Source: Actinomycetes bacterium (GTDB lineage Bacteria > Actinomycetota > Actinomycetes > Actinomycetales > Microbacteriaceae). Taken from it: 64,000 bases of DNA. Position 1 is the first letter of the stretch, and each line of letters begins with the position of its first letter. The translations under genes were made by a program, and so were the position numbers. Shown here in pieces: positions 43,543 to 52,768 of this stretch. The stretch covers positions 1-64,000 of the forward strand of contig JAKPAC010000037.1 of the NCBI GenBank assembly GCA_029779645.1, read 5' to 3'. Under the pieces are notes generated by a model. That model saw only the letters and a program-made list of their open reading frames with translations. It was not told the origin of the DNA and did not search any database.

Positions 43543-44289
43543 TCAGCGCACGCTGCAGCCGAGCCGGAGGAGCGACGCCTCCATCGCTTCGATCTCGAAG
43601 CGCTGCACCTCGCCCATCGCGGCGGCGACCGCGAGGACGCGGGGCTCGGAGCCGAGCTCGAGGATGGCATCCACCATCTCGACACCGCCCACGTGGTGCC
43701 GGATCATGAGCTCGAGGAACAGGCAGTCGGCTTCGGTGCCGGTGGCGGCGGCCAGCGCCGCGAGCGCCTCCGGACTCGCCATGCCCATGGCCGCCTCGAG
43801 CTCGGCGGTGCTCGGCGCCGACTCGGCGGAGTGCCCGGCCCCCGGGGCATCGCCGCCAGTCTCGTGATCTGCGCCGGCCTCGTGATCGCCACCGGTCTCG
43901 TGATCGGCGCCGCCGTGCCCCATCCAGGCCATCAGCGGCTCACCGCGCTGCGGCAGGCCCCAGGCGACGAGCCACGAGTACATCTCGCCGATCTGCGCCG
44001 ACTGCGAGGTCGCCATGTCGTAGGCCATCATGCGAATCTCGGGGTCGTCGGTCTTGCGGTGGATCTCCATCGCCATGTCGACGGCCTGCGCGTGGTGCAG
44101 CTGCATGTCGCGCGCGAAGCCGGCCTCGGCGCTGTGCGTGTCAGGGCTCTTCGGTGCGTCCTGGGCGGCGCCGAAGGCGCTGAACCGGCCGAGCGCGAAT
44201 GCCAGCACGGCGGCAGCCAGCACGGCAAGGGCCGGCAGCAGCCAGCGCGGCGCGCGGCGCGGGGCTGCGGCATCCGCCCGCGCGTTCAA
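43543..44289 (-). CDS. DUF305 protein, membrane-anchored, His-rich
   Basis: A 248-residue protein with one N-terminal membrane helix (WLLPALAVLAAAVLAFALGRF) and a DUF305 domain: the HHAQAVDMA and LMIRHHVGGVEM helices carry paired His, as in copper-binding CopM-type relatives. Between them a linker GHGGADHETGGDHEAGADHETGGD-like stretch (His/Asp/Gly repeats) may also bind metal. The start is TTG 44289, overlapping the upstream stop as TTGA. Role in copper or metal handling outside the membrane is inference. Confidence 0.8.
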   Translation of the reverse strand: MNARADAAAPRRAPRWLLPALAVLAAAVLAFALGRFSAFGAAQDAPKSPDTHSAEAGFARDMQLHHAQAVDMAMEIHRKTDDPEIRMMAYDMATSQSAQIGEMYSWLVAWGLPQRGEPLMAWMGHGGADHETGGDHEAGADHETGGDAPGAGHSAESAPSTAELEAAMGMASPEALAALAAATGTEADCLFLELMIRHHVGGVEMVDAILELGSEPRVLAVAAAMGEVQRFEIEAMEASLLRLGCSVR

Positions 44290-45047
44290 CGCCGGCCCGG
44301 CCCGTCGATCGCGCCGGTGCAGGCCGAGGTGGGCTCGGGCACGTGCTGGTTGCGCCAGTACTCCTCGAGGAACTCCTCGATGCGCGGGTCGGCGACCGAG
44401 TCGAGCTTGAGCTGCGCGTTCCACGCGCTGAGCGCGAGCGGGGTGTCTTGGCCCTCGAACGGCGAGAGCACGATGTAGGTGGAGGGGAGCTTGGCCTGCA
44501 GCGCCGCGAGCGCCGCGTCGTCGACGCGGGCCGCGTCGTAGGTGACCCACACGGCGCCGTGCTCCTGGGAGTGCACCGCGAGCTCGTTCTCCTGTGGCTC
44601 GGTGTAGACGCCGCAGTTGAGCCACGCGTTGAAGTGGTCGCCGCCGGCAGCCGGGGTCTGCGGGTAGTCGACGCGTTCGGTGACGTGCTGATTGCCGTTG
44701 TCGAAGGTCTCGACGCCCTCGATCTGGGTGCCGGTGCCGCCGATGTCGTAGCTGGCCGCCGGCGGCGCCTTCGGGGCCAGGGCGAACGAGGCGATCAGGG
44801 TGCCGACGATGGCGGCCGCGACGACCGAGCCGCCCGCCCACCAGGCGATCCTGCGCCGACGGTTCGCGGTGTGCTGACGGGCCTGCTGGGTGCGGCGGGC
44901 GTCCTGCTCGGCGGCGCTGCGCCGCGCCGCCTGCGCGTCGAGCTCGGCCTGCCTGGCCGGGTTGCCGCTTCGGCCGCCTCGAGCATTCGGGCCGTCTGCC
45001 GGGCGCTTGGCGTTCGGCTGTGCGGGGTCTGGCTGTGTCGGGGTCAT
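44286..45047 (-). CDS. DUF3105 membrane protein
   Basis: A 253-residue protein: charged cytoplasmic N-part with many Arg/Gln, one membrane helix (IAWWAGGSVVAAAIVGTLIASFAL), then an extracytoplasmic DUF3105 domain with HVTERVDYPQTPAAGGDHFNAWLNCGVYTEPQENELAVHSQEHGAVW. Conserved His and Cys suggest a metal site. DUF3105 and DUF305 genes are often linked in actinobacteria. ATG 45047 is taken; GTG 45119 is the alternative. Confidence 0.82.
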   Translation of the reverse strand: MTPTQPDPAQPNAKRPADGPNARGGRSGNPARQAELDAQAARRSAAEQDARRTQQARQHTANRRRRIAWWAGGSVVAAAIVGTLIASFALAPKAPPAASYDIGGTGTQIEGVETFDNGNQHVTERVDYPQTPAAGGDHFNAWLNCGVYTEPQENELAVHSQEHGAVWVTYDAARVDDAALAALQAKLPSTYIVLSPFEGQDTPLALSAWNAQLKLDSVADPRIEEFLEEYWRNQHVPEPTSACTGAIDGPGRR

Positions 45048-45299
45048 GGGAGTGATCTCGGCTGGGCGCGTCGGAGCCGACGCGGATGGGTTCGAGTGCG
45101 CCGGGCGAAATGCCGGCACAGGCGACCAAGCCTAGGCGGGCGCAATGGGAACGCGGTGGGAGCGGGCGGCGCGTGCCGCCGCCCGCCCGCCTGGTTCGGC
45201 GCAGGCGGCGGCGGTAGAATCGTCGAACTCTCGCGCTCGATTCGCTTCGATGCACTCGTTCCGATGCGACCGCCGGGTCGCTGCTCTCGTTAGGCCACT

Positions 45300-46724
45300 G
45301 TGACCCCCACCCCGCCCACACCATCGAATCCGCCTGCCGAGGGGGAGCCGGACGCACGCACGCACGCACGCGCCGACGCCGAGCACAGCGACACCGACCG
45401 CAGCGACGCCGATCGCACCGGCGCCGAGCACAGCGACCCGTCGTCGCCGACCGGCGCCATCCGCACCCTCGGCCCGAACCCCGCCACCGCGCCCATCGTG
45501 CTGCACCCCGGCGACAGCATCACGCGGCGCAGGCGAATCCTCTACATCCTGGTGCTCGGGGCGCTCACCGCCCTCGGCCCGTTCACGATCGACCTCTACC
45601 TGCCTGCGTTCCCGATCCTGGAGCACGACTTCAACACGACCGCCTCGGCGATCCAGCTGACGCTCACGGGAACGATGATCGGCTTCGGGCTGGGCCAGCT
45701 CGTCGTGGGGCCCTGGAGCGACAAGGTCGGACGCAGGATTCCGCTGCTGACGACCACCAGCGTCCACATCATCGCCAGCGTCGCGGCGGCCGTCGCGCCC
45801 ACCCTCGAGCTGCTGGCGGCGGCCCGAGTGCTGCAGGGCGCCGGCGCTGCCGCGGGCGGCGTGGTCGCGGTCGCGATCGTGCGCGACCTGTTCGGCGGCA
45901 AGCCGCTCGTGCTCATGCTCTCGCGACTCGCCCTCGTCTCGGGCGTCGCGCCCGTGATCGCGCCGCTGATCGGCTCCGGGCTGCTGCTCATCACCGACTG
46001 GCGCGGCATCTTCCTGGTGCTCGCCATCTACGGCGCCGTGATGCTCAGCTGCGCGATCTTCCTGGTGCCCGAGACGCTCCCGGTGGCGCGACGGCAGGAG
46101 CGGGGCTCGACCACGGTGCTGCAGCGCTACCGCAACGTGCTCGGCGACCGCGTGTTTCTCGGACTCATCGTGATCGGGTCGATGACGTTCAGCGGCCTCT
46201 TCTCGTACCTCTCGGCGTCGTCGTTCCTGTTTCAGGAGACGTACGGCTTCGACGCGCAGCTGTACGGCGTGCTGTTCGCCGTGAACTCGCTCGGCGTCGT
46301 GCTCGGCGTGCAGATCGCGTCGCGGCTGGCCGCGCGCTTCGGCCCGCAGTGGGTGATGGCATTCTCGACCGCGGGCCTGTTCGTGTTCGGGTCGATGATC
46401 TACGTGTTCGCCGTGCTCGATCTGGGGCTCTGGGGCACGCTGATCCCGCTGTTCCTGTTCATCACCAGCTGCGGCTTCACCTTCCCGTGCGTGCAGGTGC
46501 TCGCGCTCGACCGCCACGGCCGCGAGGCCGGCACGGCCGCCTCGCTGATCGGCGCCGCGAACTTCTCGATCGCCGGGCTCGTCTCGCCCGTGGTCGGCCT
46601 GGTCTCGCACGGGGGCATCACCGCCGCGACGATGTCGATCGTGATGGTCGGCTGCTCGGCGATCGGCGTGCTCGCGCTCTGGCTGGTGGTGCGGCCGCGG
46701 ACGATCGGGCAGCTCGCGCCATAG
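45300..46724 (+). CDS. Bcr/CflA-type MFS multidrug transporter
   Basis: A 474-residue, 12-TM exporter. The soluble N-terminal 75 residues are polar and repetitive (DAEHSD, DRSDAD), then LGPFTIDLYLPAFPILEHDF, motif A GPWSDKVGRRIPL and RVLQGAGAAAGGVV give the Bcr/CflA subgroup. GTG 45300 is the start. It is divergent from DUF3105 and has no linked regulator. Substrate unknown. Confidence 0.87.
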   Translation: MTPTPPTPSNPPAEGEPDARTHARADAEHSDTDRSDADRTGAEHSDPSSPTGAIRTLGPNPATAPIVLHPGDSITRRRRILYILVLGALTALGPFTIDLYLPAFPILEHDFNTTASAIQLTLTGTMIGFGLGQLVVGPWSDKVGRRIPLLTTTSVHIIASVAAAVAPTLELLAAARVLQGAGAAAGGVVAVAIVRDLFGGKPLVLMLSRLALVSGVAPVIAPLIGSGLLLITDWRGIFLVLAIYGAVMLSCAIFLVPETLPVARRQERGSTTVLQRYRNVLGDRVFLGLIVIGSMTFSGLFSYLSASSFLFQETYGFDAQLYGVLFAVNSLGVVLGVQIASRLAARFGPQWVMAFSTAGLFVFGSMIYVFAVLDLGLWGTLIPLFLFITSCGFTFPCVQVLALDRHGREAGTAASLIGAANFSIAGLVSPVVGLVSHGGITAATMSIVMVGCSAIGVLALWLVVRPRTIGQLAP

Positions 46725-46885
46725 GGCGGGCGCGACGTGCGGGGCGCGCGAGGGCGATGGGCCGGGATAGGCAGATGACAGGGCTGGGGGATGCCGCGGC
46801 GCGGCGACGCTCGTCCGGGCCCACGATGCGCATGCCGCGGCACGCGGCCCACGGGCAGCCGCCGCCGGCTCGCTAGGCTGACCCC

Positions 46886-48937
46886 ATGAGCGATCTGGGC
46901 GTGCAGGCAGACCCGAACTCCGGCGCGGACGGTGCCGCCGACCCGGAGCTCGCGCGGCTGCGGGCCGAGGCGGCACACGCCGAGGCAGAGCTCGCGGCCG
47001 CACGCGCCGCGGCGGCGCTCGCCGAGGCGCAGGCGCGCCTCGCCGCCGCCGAGGCGCGGGCCCACGCAGCCACGAGCGCGGCCGCGCAGGCGCAGGCCGG
47101 CGTCGGAGGCGAGCCCGCCGACGGCGATACGTCCGCAGCTCCCGCGCAGGCCACTGCCGATCCCGCGCCCGTTCCCGCCGTCTCGGCCTCGGCCTCGGCC
47201 CCAGCCCCGGCTTCGGCTCCAGCTCCCGCGCCCGGCGCTCCAGCGCCCGCTTCCGGTGACCCAGCGCCGGCCACCGCGCCACCGGCCACCGCCGGCGAGC
47301 CCGCCGCGCCACTGTCTGACGAGCAGGTCGCGGCCGTGGTGGCCGGCTACGCGTTCGAGGGCGAGACGCTGGACGTCGGCGCCCTCGTCAACGGCGACCC
47401 GCTGCCCGGCGCCCAGGTGCGCATCCCGCTCGCCATGATGAACCGGCATGGCCTCGTCGCCGGCGCGACGGGCACGGGCAAGACCCGCACGCTGCAGGGG
47501 CTCGCGGAGCAGCTGGCTGACAAGGGCGTGCCGGTGTTCGCCGCCGACATGAAGGGCGATCTCTCGGGCGTCGCCACGCCCGGCGAGGCGAACGAGAAGC
47601 TGCGCGCGCGCACCCGGGCGATCGGGCAGGAATGGCAGCCCGAGGCATCCGTCACCGAGTTCTTCGCGCTCGGCGGCATCGGCAGGGGCGTGCCGGTCCG
47701 GGCAACGGTGAGCGGCTTCGGGCCGCTGCTGCTTTCGAAGGTGCTGGGGCTGAACGCGACGCAGGAGTCGAGCCTCGGGCTCGTCTTCCACTACGCCGAC
47801 CGCGAGGGGCTCGCGCTCGTCGATCTCAGCGACCTGCGCGCGGTGCTCACCTACCTCAGCAGCGCCGACGGCCGCGCCGAGCTCGAGGGGCTCGGCGGGC
47901 TGTCGAAGGCGACCGTCGGCGTGATCCTGCGGCAGCTCATCACCTTCGCCGACGAGGGCGCCGACGCGTTCTTCGGCGAACCAGAGATCGAGGTGGCCGA
48001 CTTCCTGCGCGTCGCCCCCGACGGGCGTGGGATCATCAGCCTGCTCGAGCTGCCCGGCGTCGCCGACCGCCCGGCGCTGTTCTCGACGTTTCTGATGTGG
48101 CTGCTCGCCGAGCTGTTCGAGACCCTGCCCGAGGTCGGCGACCTCGACAAGCCCAAGCTCGTGTTCTTCTTCGACGAGGCGCACCTGCTGTTCAAGGACG
48201 CCTCGAAGGCGTTCCTCGCCGCCATCACCCAGACGGTGCGGCTGATCCGCTCGAAGGGCGTGGGCGTGTTCTTCGTCACCCAGACGCCCAAGGACGTGCC
48301 GGGCGACGTGCTCGCGCAGCTCGGCTCGCGGGTGCAGCACGCGCTGCGCGCGTTCACCCCCGATGACGCGAAGGCGCTGCGGGCCACGGTGGGCACGTAC
48401 CCGCGAAGCGGCTACGAGCTCGAGCAGGTGCTGCAGCAGCTGGGCACCGGCGAGGCGATCGTCACCGTGATGAGCGAGAAGGGCGCCCCGACCCCCGTCG
48501 CCTGGACCCGCATGCGCGCGCCCCAGGGCCTCATGTCGCCCACGCCCGACGCGCAGATCGAGGCAGCGGTCACGGCATCGACCCTGCTGCCGCGATACGG
48601 GACGGCGATCGACCGCGAGTCGGCGCGCGAGATCCTGACCGTGCGCATGAACGCGGCGGCCGCCGCGGCCGAGGCGGAGGAGGCCGCCCTTGCGCAGGCG
48701 AAGATCGACGCCGAGCTGGCGAAGCAGCGCGCCGCGATCGACAAGCAGCAGGCGGCCGCCGAGAAGAAGGCGCAGGCCGAGTACGCGCGGCTGCTGAAGA
48801 AGACCCAGGGCACCTCGCGCACCAGCTCGTCTCGCCGCACCACGCGCTCGCCCCTGGAGCAGGTGCTCGGCTCGCGCAGCACGCAGACGCTGCTCGACGG
48901 CGTGATCCGCGGCCTGTTCGGCAACGGGCGGCGCTGA
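46886..48937 (+). CDS. HerA-like DUF853 ATPase
   Basis: A 683-residue protein: Ala/Glu coiled coil (residues about 20-70), a Pro/Ala-rich linker to residue 140, and a HerA/FtsK-fold ATPase with Walker A GATGTGKT (about 193-200), Walker B VFFFDEAHLLF and RSKGVGVFFVTQTPKDVP. A second coiled coil and basic tail end the protein. HerA ATPases pump DNA; DUF853 members are common but uncharacterised. No NurA-like nuclease is adjacent. Confidence 0.85.
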   Translation: MSDLGVQADPNSGADGAADPELARLRAEAAHAEAELAAARAAAALAEAQARLAAAEARAHAATSAAAQAQAGVGGEPADGDTSAAPAQATADPAPVPAVSASASAPAPASAPAPAPGAPAPASGDPAPATAPPATAGEPAAPLSDEQVAAVVAGYAFEGETLDVGALVNGDPLPGAQVRIPLAMMNRHGLVAGATGTGKTRTLQGLAEQLADKGVPVFAADMKGDLSGVATPGEANEKLRARTRAIGQEWQPEASVTEFFALGGIGRGVPVRATVSGFGPLLLSKVLGLNATQESSLGLVFHYADREGLALVDLSDLRAVLTYLSSADGRAELEGLGGLSKATVGVILRQLITFADEGADAFFGEPEIEVADFLRVAPDGRGIISLLELPGVADRPALFSTFLMWLLAELFETLPEVGDLDKPKLVFFFDEAHLLFKDASKAFLAAITQTVRLIRSKGVGVFFVTQTPKDVPGDVLAQLGSRVQHALRAFTPDDAKALRATVGTYPRSGYELEQVLQQLGTGEAIVTVMSEKGAPTPVAWTRMRAPQGLMSPTPDAQIEAAVTASTLLPRYGTAIDRESAREILTVRMNAAAAAAEAEEAALAQAKIDAELAKQRAAIDKQQAAAEKKAQAEYARLLKKTQGTSRTSSSRRTTRSPLEQVLGSRSTQTLLDGVIRGLFGNGRR

Positions 48938-48962
48938 GCGCGTGATCACGAGGGTCGCGTCG

Positions 48963-50717
48963 CTAGGCGATGCGCCCCTCGTGGATCCTGATCGTGCGGT
49001 CGACGAGCCCCTCGGGCACGCTCGCATGCGAGATCAGCACGATCGCGCGGTCGTCGTCGATCGCGGCGAGCATGTCGTGCAGGAGGGCATCGGATGCCTC
49101 CGCATCCACCCCCGCGGTGGGCTCGTCGAGCACCAGCACCGCGAAGTCGGCCAGCAGCGCGCGGGCGAGCGCGATGCGCTGCGCCTGCCCGCCCGAGACG
49201 AGCGCGCCGCGCTCGCCGACGCGGGCGTCGAGGCCGCCGCGGGCCTCGAGCCATTCGCCGAGGCCGACGCGCTGCAGCACCGCGGCGAGCTCGTCGTCGG
49301 TGGCGTCGTCGCGCGCGAAGAGCAGGTTCTGCCGGATGTCTTCGTCGAAGAGCATCGGATGCTGCTGGCAGAGGCCGACGGTGCGTCGCACCTGCGCGCC
49401 GGCGATGCCCGGACCATCGGCCGCCTGGCTCGGGTGCGCGGTCACGCTGCGCCCGCCGATGGCATAGGTGCCGGTGCAGTCGAGGAACCGCACCAGCACG
49501 TGCGCCAGGGTCGACTTGCCGGATCCGCTCGAGCCGACCACGAGCAGCCGTTCGCCGGCGTGGATGTCGAGATCGACGTCACGCAGCGCGTCGGAGGCGC
49601 TGCCCGGCCACCGCGCCGACACCCCGCGGAGCGTGATGCCGGAGCCGAGCGGCGGGGCCGGCGTCCGGTCGTCGGCGGCGTCCGGTGTCTCGGCCTCGCG
49701 CACCAGCCCCGCCGGAAGCCGCTCGGGCAGCGCGTCGGCGATGCGCTCGGCGCTCGCGCGCACCTGGCGCCATGATGCCGCGGCCAGGGGCACGGTGCCG
49801 AACACCTCGAAGATTGCCATCGGCAGCAGCACGGCGACCGCGAACCACGGCGCGGCGAGCTCGCCGGCGGTCACGAGCGGGGCGGTGACGGCGATGGCGC
49901 CGATGGAGGCGGCCCCCGCGAGCACCGACACCACCGCCGAGGTGGCGCCCTGCGCGATCACCCGGCGGCGCATCACGGTGCTGAGGGCGGCGTCGGCGTC
50001 GGCGATGCGCGCGCGGGCCTCGGGCTCGGCGCCGAACGCGAGCAACACGTCGAGGCTGCCCAGGTAGTCGACCACCGCGTCGGCCAGGCGGGCGCGCGCC
50101 GGCGCGATGCCGCGCTCGGCGCGCGCGCCGAGCGCCCAGCCCCACGCCACGGCGGCGAGGGTGGCGAGGGCGAGGCATCCCGCGAGCACGAGGGCGGCCG
50201 CCCACGAGACGAAGCACATGAAGACGATGGATGCCGCGGCGACCAGCCCCGAGACGAACAGCGGCTGCACGACCCGGAGGGGCAGGTTCTGCAGCTCGTC
50301 GACGTCGTCGACCATCGACGCGAGCACCGACCCGCGGCGCGTGCGGGTGAGGCCGTCGGGTGCGAGCGGCACGAGCCGCCGCACCATGTCGGCGCGGGTG
50401 GTCGCGAGCTGGCGCAGGGCGGCGTCGTGTCCGGCGAGGCGCTCGACGTAGCGGAACACCGCGCGGGTCAGCGCGAACAGCCGCACCCCGACGACCGCGA
50501 TCGAGAGGTACATCAGGGCGGGCTGCTCGGCCGCGCGCACGATGAGCCACGCGCTGACGGCGAGGAGCGCGACCGCGGAGGCCGCGGAGGCGAAGCCCGA
50601 GAGGGCGCCAGGGAGGAAGCGCCGGGCGGGCGGCTGAGCGCTGCGCAGCACGCGGGCGGTGGGGGAGGAGCCGCCGCCGGGTGTGCGCACCGGTGCGGGT
50701 GCGGCGGTGCGGGTCAT
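48963..50717 (-). CDS. cydC: Thiol reductant ABC exporter subunit CydC
   Basis: A 584-residue half-transporter: six membrane helices, then ABC domain with Walker [10 protein letters not shown], signature VSGGQAQR and LVLDEPTAGVD. With CydD it exports glutathione/cysteine-type reductant needed to mature cytochrome bd. ATG 50717 overlaps the cydD stop (ATGA). Last gene of cydABDC. Confidence 0.92.
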   Translation of the reverse strand: MTRTAAPAPVRTPGGGSSPTARVLRSAQPPARRFLPGALSGFASAASAVALLAVSAWLIVRAAEQPALMYLSIAVVGVRLFALTRAVFRYVERLAGHDAALRQLATTRADMVRRLVPLAPDGLTRTRRGSVLASMVDDVDELQNLPLRVVQPLFVSGLVAAASIVFMCFVSWAAALVLAGCLALATLAAVAWGWALGARAERGIAPARARLADAVVDYLGSLDVLLAFGAEPEARARIADADAALSTVMRRRVIAQGATSAVVSVLAGAASIGAIAVTAPLVTAGELAAPWFAVAVLLPMAIFEVFGTVPLAAASWRQVRASAERIADALPERLPAGLVREAETPDAADDRTPAPPLGSGITLRGVSARWPGSASDALRDVDLDIHAGERLLVVGSSGSGKSTLAHVLVRFLDCTGTYAIGGRSVTAHPSQAADGPGIAGAQVRRTVGLCQQHPMLFDEDIRQNLLFARDDATDDELAAVLQRVGLGEWLEARGGLDARVGERGALVSGGQAQRIALARALLADFAVLVLDEPTAGVDAEASDALLHDMLAAIDDDRAIVLISHASVPEGLVDRTIRIHEGRIA

Positions 50718-52768
50718 GCGCCGGCTCCTTCCGGGGCGCCGATCCGGATGATCTGATCGGCGATCTCGCGCGCGCTCCGGCGGTGCGAGACGAGCAGCAC
50801 GGTGGCGCCCGCGTCGGCGAGGCCGCGGATGGCGGACCACAGGGCGGCCTCGGTGGTGGCATCGAGCGCGCTGCTGGGTTCGTCGAGGGCGAGCACGCGG
50901 GCGCGGCCGGCGAGGAGGCGGTGGATCGCGCGCGCCACGGCGACCCGCTGGGCCTGGCCGCCTGAGAGCCCCGCGCCCTGCACCCCGAGCTCGAGGCTCG
51001 GGTCGAGGTGCGCCGCCTGGGCGAGCTCGAGGGCGCGGACGATGCGCGACTGCGCGGACTCGGGCGCGGGTGCGGGTGCGATCGCGGGTACGGGTGCGGA
51101 CTCCGGTGCAGGTGCAGGTGCAGGTGCAGGTGCAGGTGCGGCCGCGGTCCCGGCTGAGGAAGCGGCCCCGGGGAGCGCCGCGGGCTCGCCGAGCGTGACG
51201 TTCGCGGCGATGGTGCCGGCGATCAGCCCGGGGCGCTGGCCCGCCCACGCGAGCCAGTCGGGCGCGTGGAGGGTTCGGATGTCGCGGATCTGGCTCGTGG
51301 TGGTGGCGCCGCAGCCATCGCCGGGGGTGGTGGGTGTGGCGGTGTGCGCGCTGTCGGCGGCGGCGGCGGTGCTGCGGCGGTGCGCACTGTCGGTGCTGTC
51401 GGCGTGGTCGGCTCCGAGCGTCGCCGAGCCTTCGAACTCGGCGACGCCGCGCAGCGCAGCGAGCAGGCTCGACTTGCCCGCGCCGCTGGCGCCCTCGATG
51501 AGCGTGACCGTGCCGGGGGCCGCGGCGAACGAGATCGCCGGATGCTCGGGAGCCGGCACGACGCTGTCGCCGACCCGCACGCGCAGCCCGCGGATGCGGA
51601 GCGATTCGCCGGAGGGGGCGCCGGCCGTCGCGCGCGGCGCGGTCGTGCCCTCGGGCTCCGCTGGCCTCGACTCCGCCGGAATCGCCGCCGCGGGGAGCGC
51701 CGCCGCGGCATCCAGCACCGCGAAGATGTCGTCGGTTGCGGCGACGCCCTCGGCCGCGGCGTGGAACTGCACGCCCACCTGCCGCAGGGGGAGGTAGGCC
51801 TCCGGCGCCAGCAGGAGCACGAACAGGCCCACCATGAGCGTGATCGTGCCATCGAGCAGGCGGAAGCCGATCGAGACCGCGATGAGTGCGACCGCGATGC
51901 TGGCGAGGAACTCGAGGGCGAAGCCGGAGAGGAACGAGACGCGCAGCACCCGCATGGTCTCGTGCCGGTACTCGCCGGTCACGCGCTCGATGCTTGCGAC
52001 GGCACGGCGCTCGCGGCCGTAGAGCTTGAGCGTGCCGAGCCCCTCGACCGTGTCGGAGAAGCGCGCGGCGAGGCGGTGCAGGGTCTGCCACTGCGTGCGC
52101 TGCACCGCTCGGGTGGCGAGGCCGATGAGCACCATGAAGATCGGGATGAGCGGCAGGGTGAGCACCACGGTGAGCCCGCTCAGCCAGTCCTGCCACGCCA
52201 TCACGATGAGGATCGCGGGGGTCGCGATCGCCGCCAGCACGAGCTGCGGGAGGTAACGGCCGAAGTAGGCGTCGAGCGCGTCGAGGCCGTGGCCCGCGGT
52301 GACGGCGAGGCTCGCGGTGTTGTGTCGCGCGAGCCACGCGGGCCCGAGCGCACGAACGGCGTCGACGAGCGCTCCGCGCAGCTGCGCCGAGACGCGCGCG
52401 GATGCCTGGGCCGATGCCCACTCGGACGCCCAGAGCAGCGCGCCACGGGCGAGGACGACGCCGAGGAGCGCCGCGGCGATGCGAGCGATCTCGTCGACGG
52501 GGGCGCCCTCGATCACGCGGACGATCGCGAGCGTGAGCAGCCAAGCGAAGGCGATGATCACGATCGTCTGGGCCGCGCCGATCAGCGCGGAGACGGCGAA
52601 GAACCCGCGGGCGGCACCCGCGTATCGCAGCAGTCGCGGGTCGACGGGCCGCGCCCGCGCCGTCCGGCCGACGTCAGCGCCGTCCGCCGGGGCCGGTTGG
52701 GTCGCTGCAGCTGTGGCTGGTCCCGCGCCCACACCCGTTGTGGGCGACGGTTCCGTGGCGGCTGTCAC
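50714..52768 (-). CDS. cydD: Thiol reductant ABC exporter subunit CydD
   Basis: A 684-residue half-transporter, about 100 longer than usual. After six helices the ABC domain starts at SLRIRGLRVRVG; Walker A GASGAGKSS and signature LSGGQAQR lie about 170 residues apart, against roughly 110 in a normal domain. The excess is two low-complexity inserts: a Ser/Thr/His/Ala stretch and an Ala-Pro run from a hexanucleotide repeat (51105-51140). GTG 52768 overlaps the cydB stop (GTGA). Confidence 0.9.
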   Translation of the reverse strand: MTAATEPSPTTGVGAGPATAAATQPAPADGADVGRTARARPVDPRLLRYAGAARGFFAVSALIGAAQTIVIIAFAWLLTLAIVRVIEGAPVDEIARIAAALLGVVLARGALLWASEWASAQASARVSAQLRGALVDAVRALGPAWLARHNTASLAVTAGHGLDALDAYFGRYLPQLVLAAIATPAILIVMAWQDWLSGLTVVLTLPLIPIFMVLIGLATRAVQRTQWQTLHRLAARFSDTVEGLGTLKLYGRERRAVASIERVTGEYRHETMRVLRVSFLSGFALEFLASIAVALIAVSIGFRLLDGTITLMVGLFVLLLAPEAYLPLRQVGVQFHAAAEGVAATDDIFAVLDAAAALPAAAIPAESRPAEPEGTTAPRATAGAPSGESLRIRGLRVRVGDSVVPAPEHPAISFAAAPGTVTLIEGASGAGKSSLLAALRGVAEFEGSATLGADHADSTDSAHRRSTAAAADSAHTATPTTPGDGCGATTTSQIRDIRTLHAPDWLAWAGQRPGLIAGTIAANVTLGEPAALPGAASSAGTAAAPAPAPAPAPAPESAPVPAIAPAPAPESAQSRIVRALELAQAAHLDPSLELGVQGAGLSGGQAQRVAVARAIHRLLAGRARVLALDEPSSALDATTEAALWSAIRGLADAGATVLLVSHRRSAREIADQIIRIGAPEGAGA
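51105..51140. repeat. Hexanucleotide repeat GGTGCA x6 in cydD
   Basis: Five GGTGCA units (51105-51134) and one GGTGCG on the + strand, encoding Ala-Pro pairs inside the CydD ATP-binding domain. Flanking degenerate GGTGCG units extend the tract to about 51060. Confidence 0.93.

Noticed and set aside
42562..44478. Open frame across the MalG gene and the DUF305 gene
   Set aside because: Covers two genuine genes in other frames and has no recognisable domain.
48963..52544. One giant open frame over cydC and cydD
   Set aside because: The upstream half is Arg/Pro/His-rich nonsense in the wrong frame; only the part from 50717 on (CydC) is real, and CydD is in another frame.
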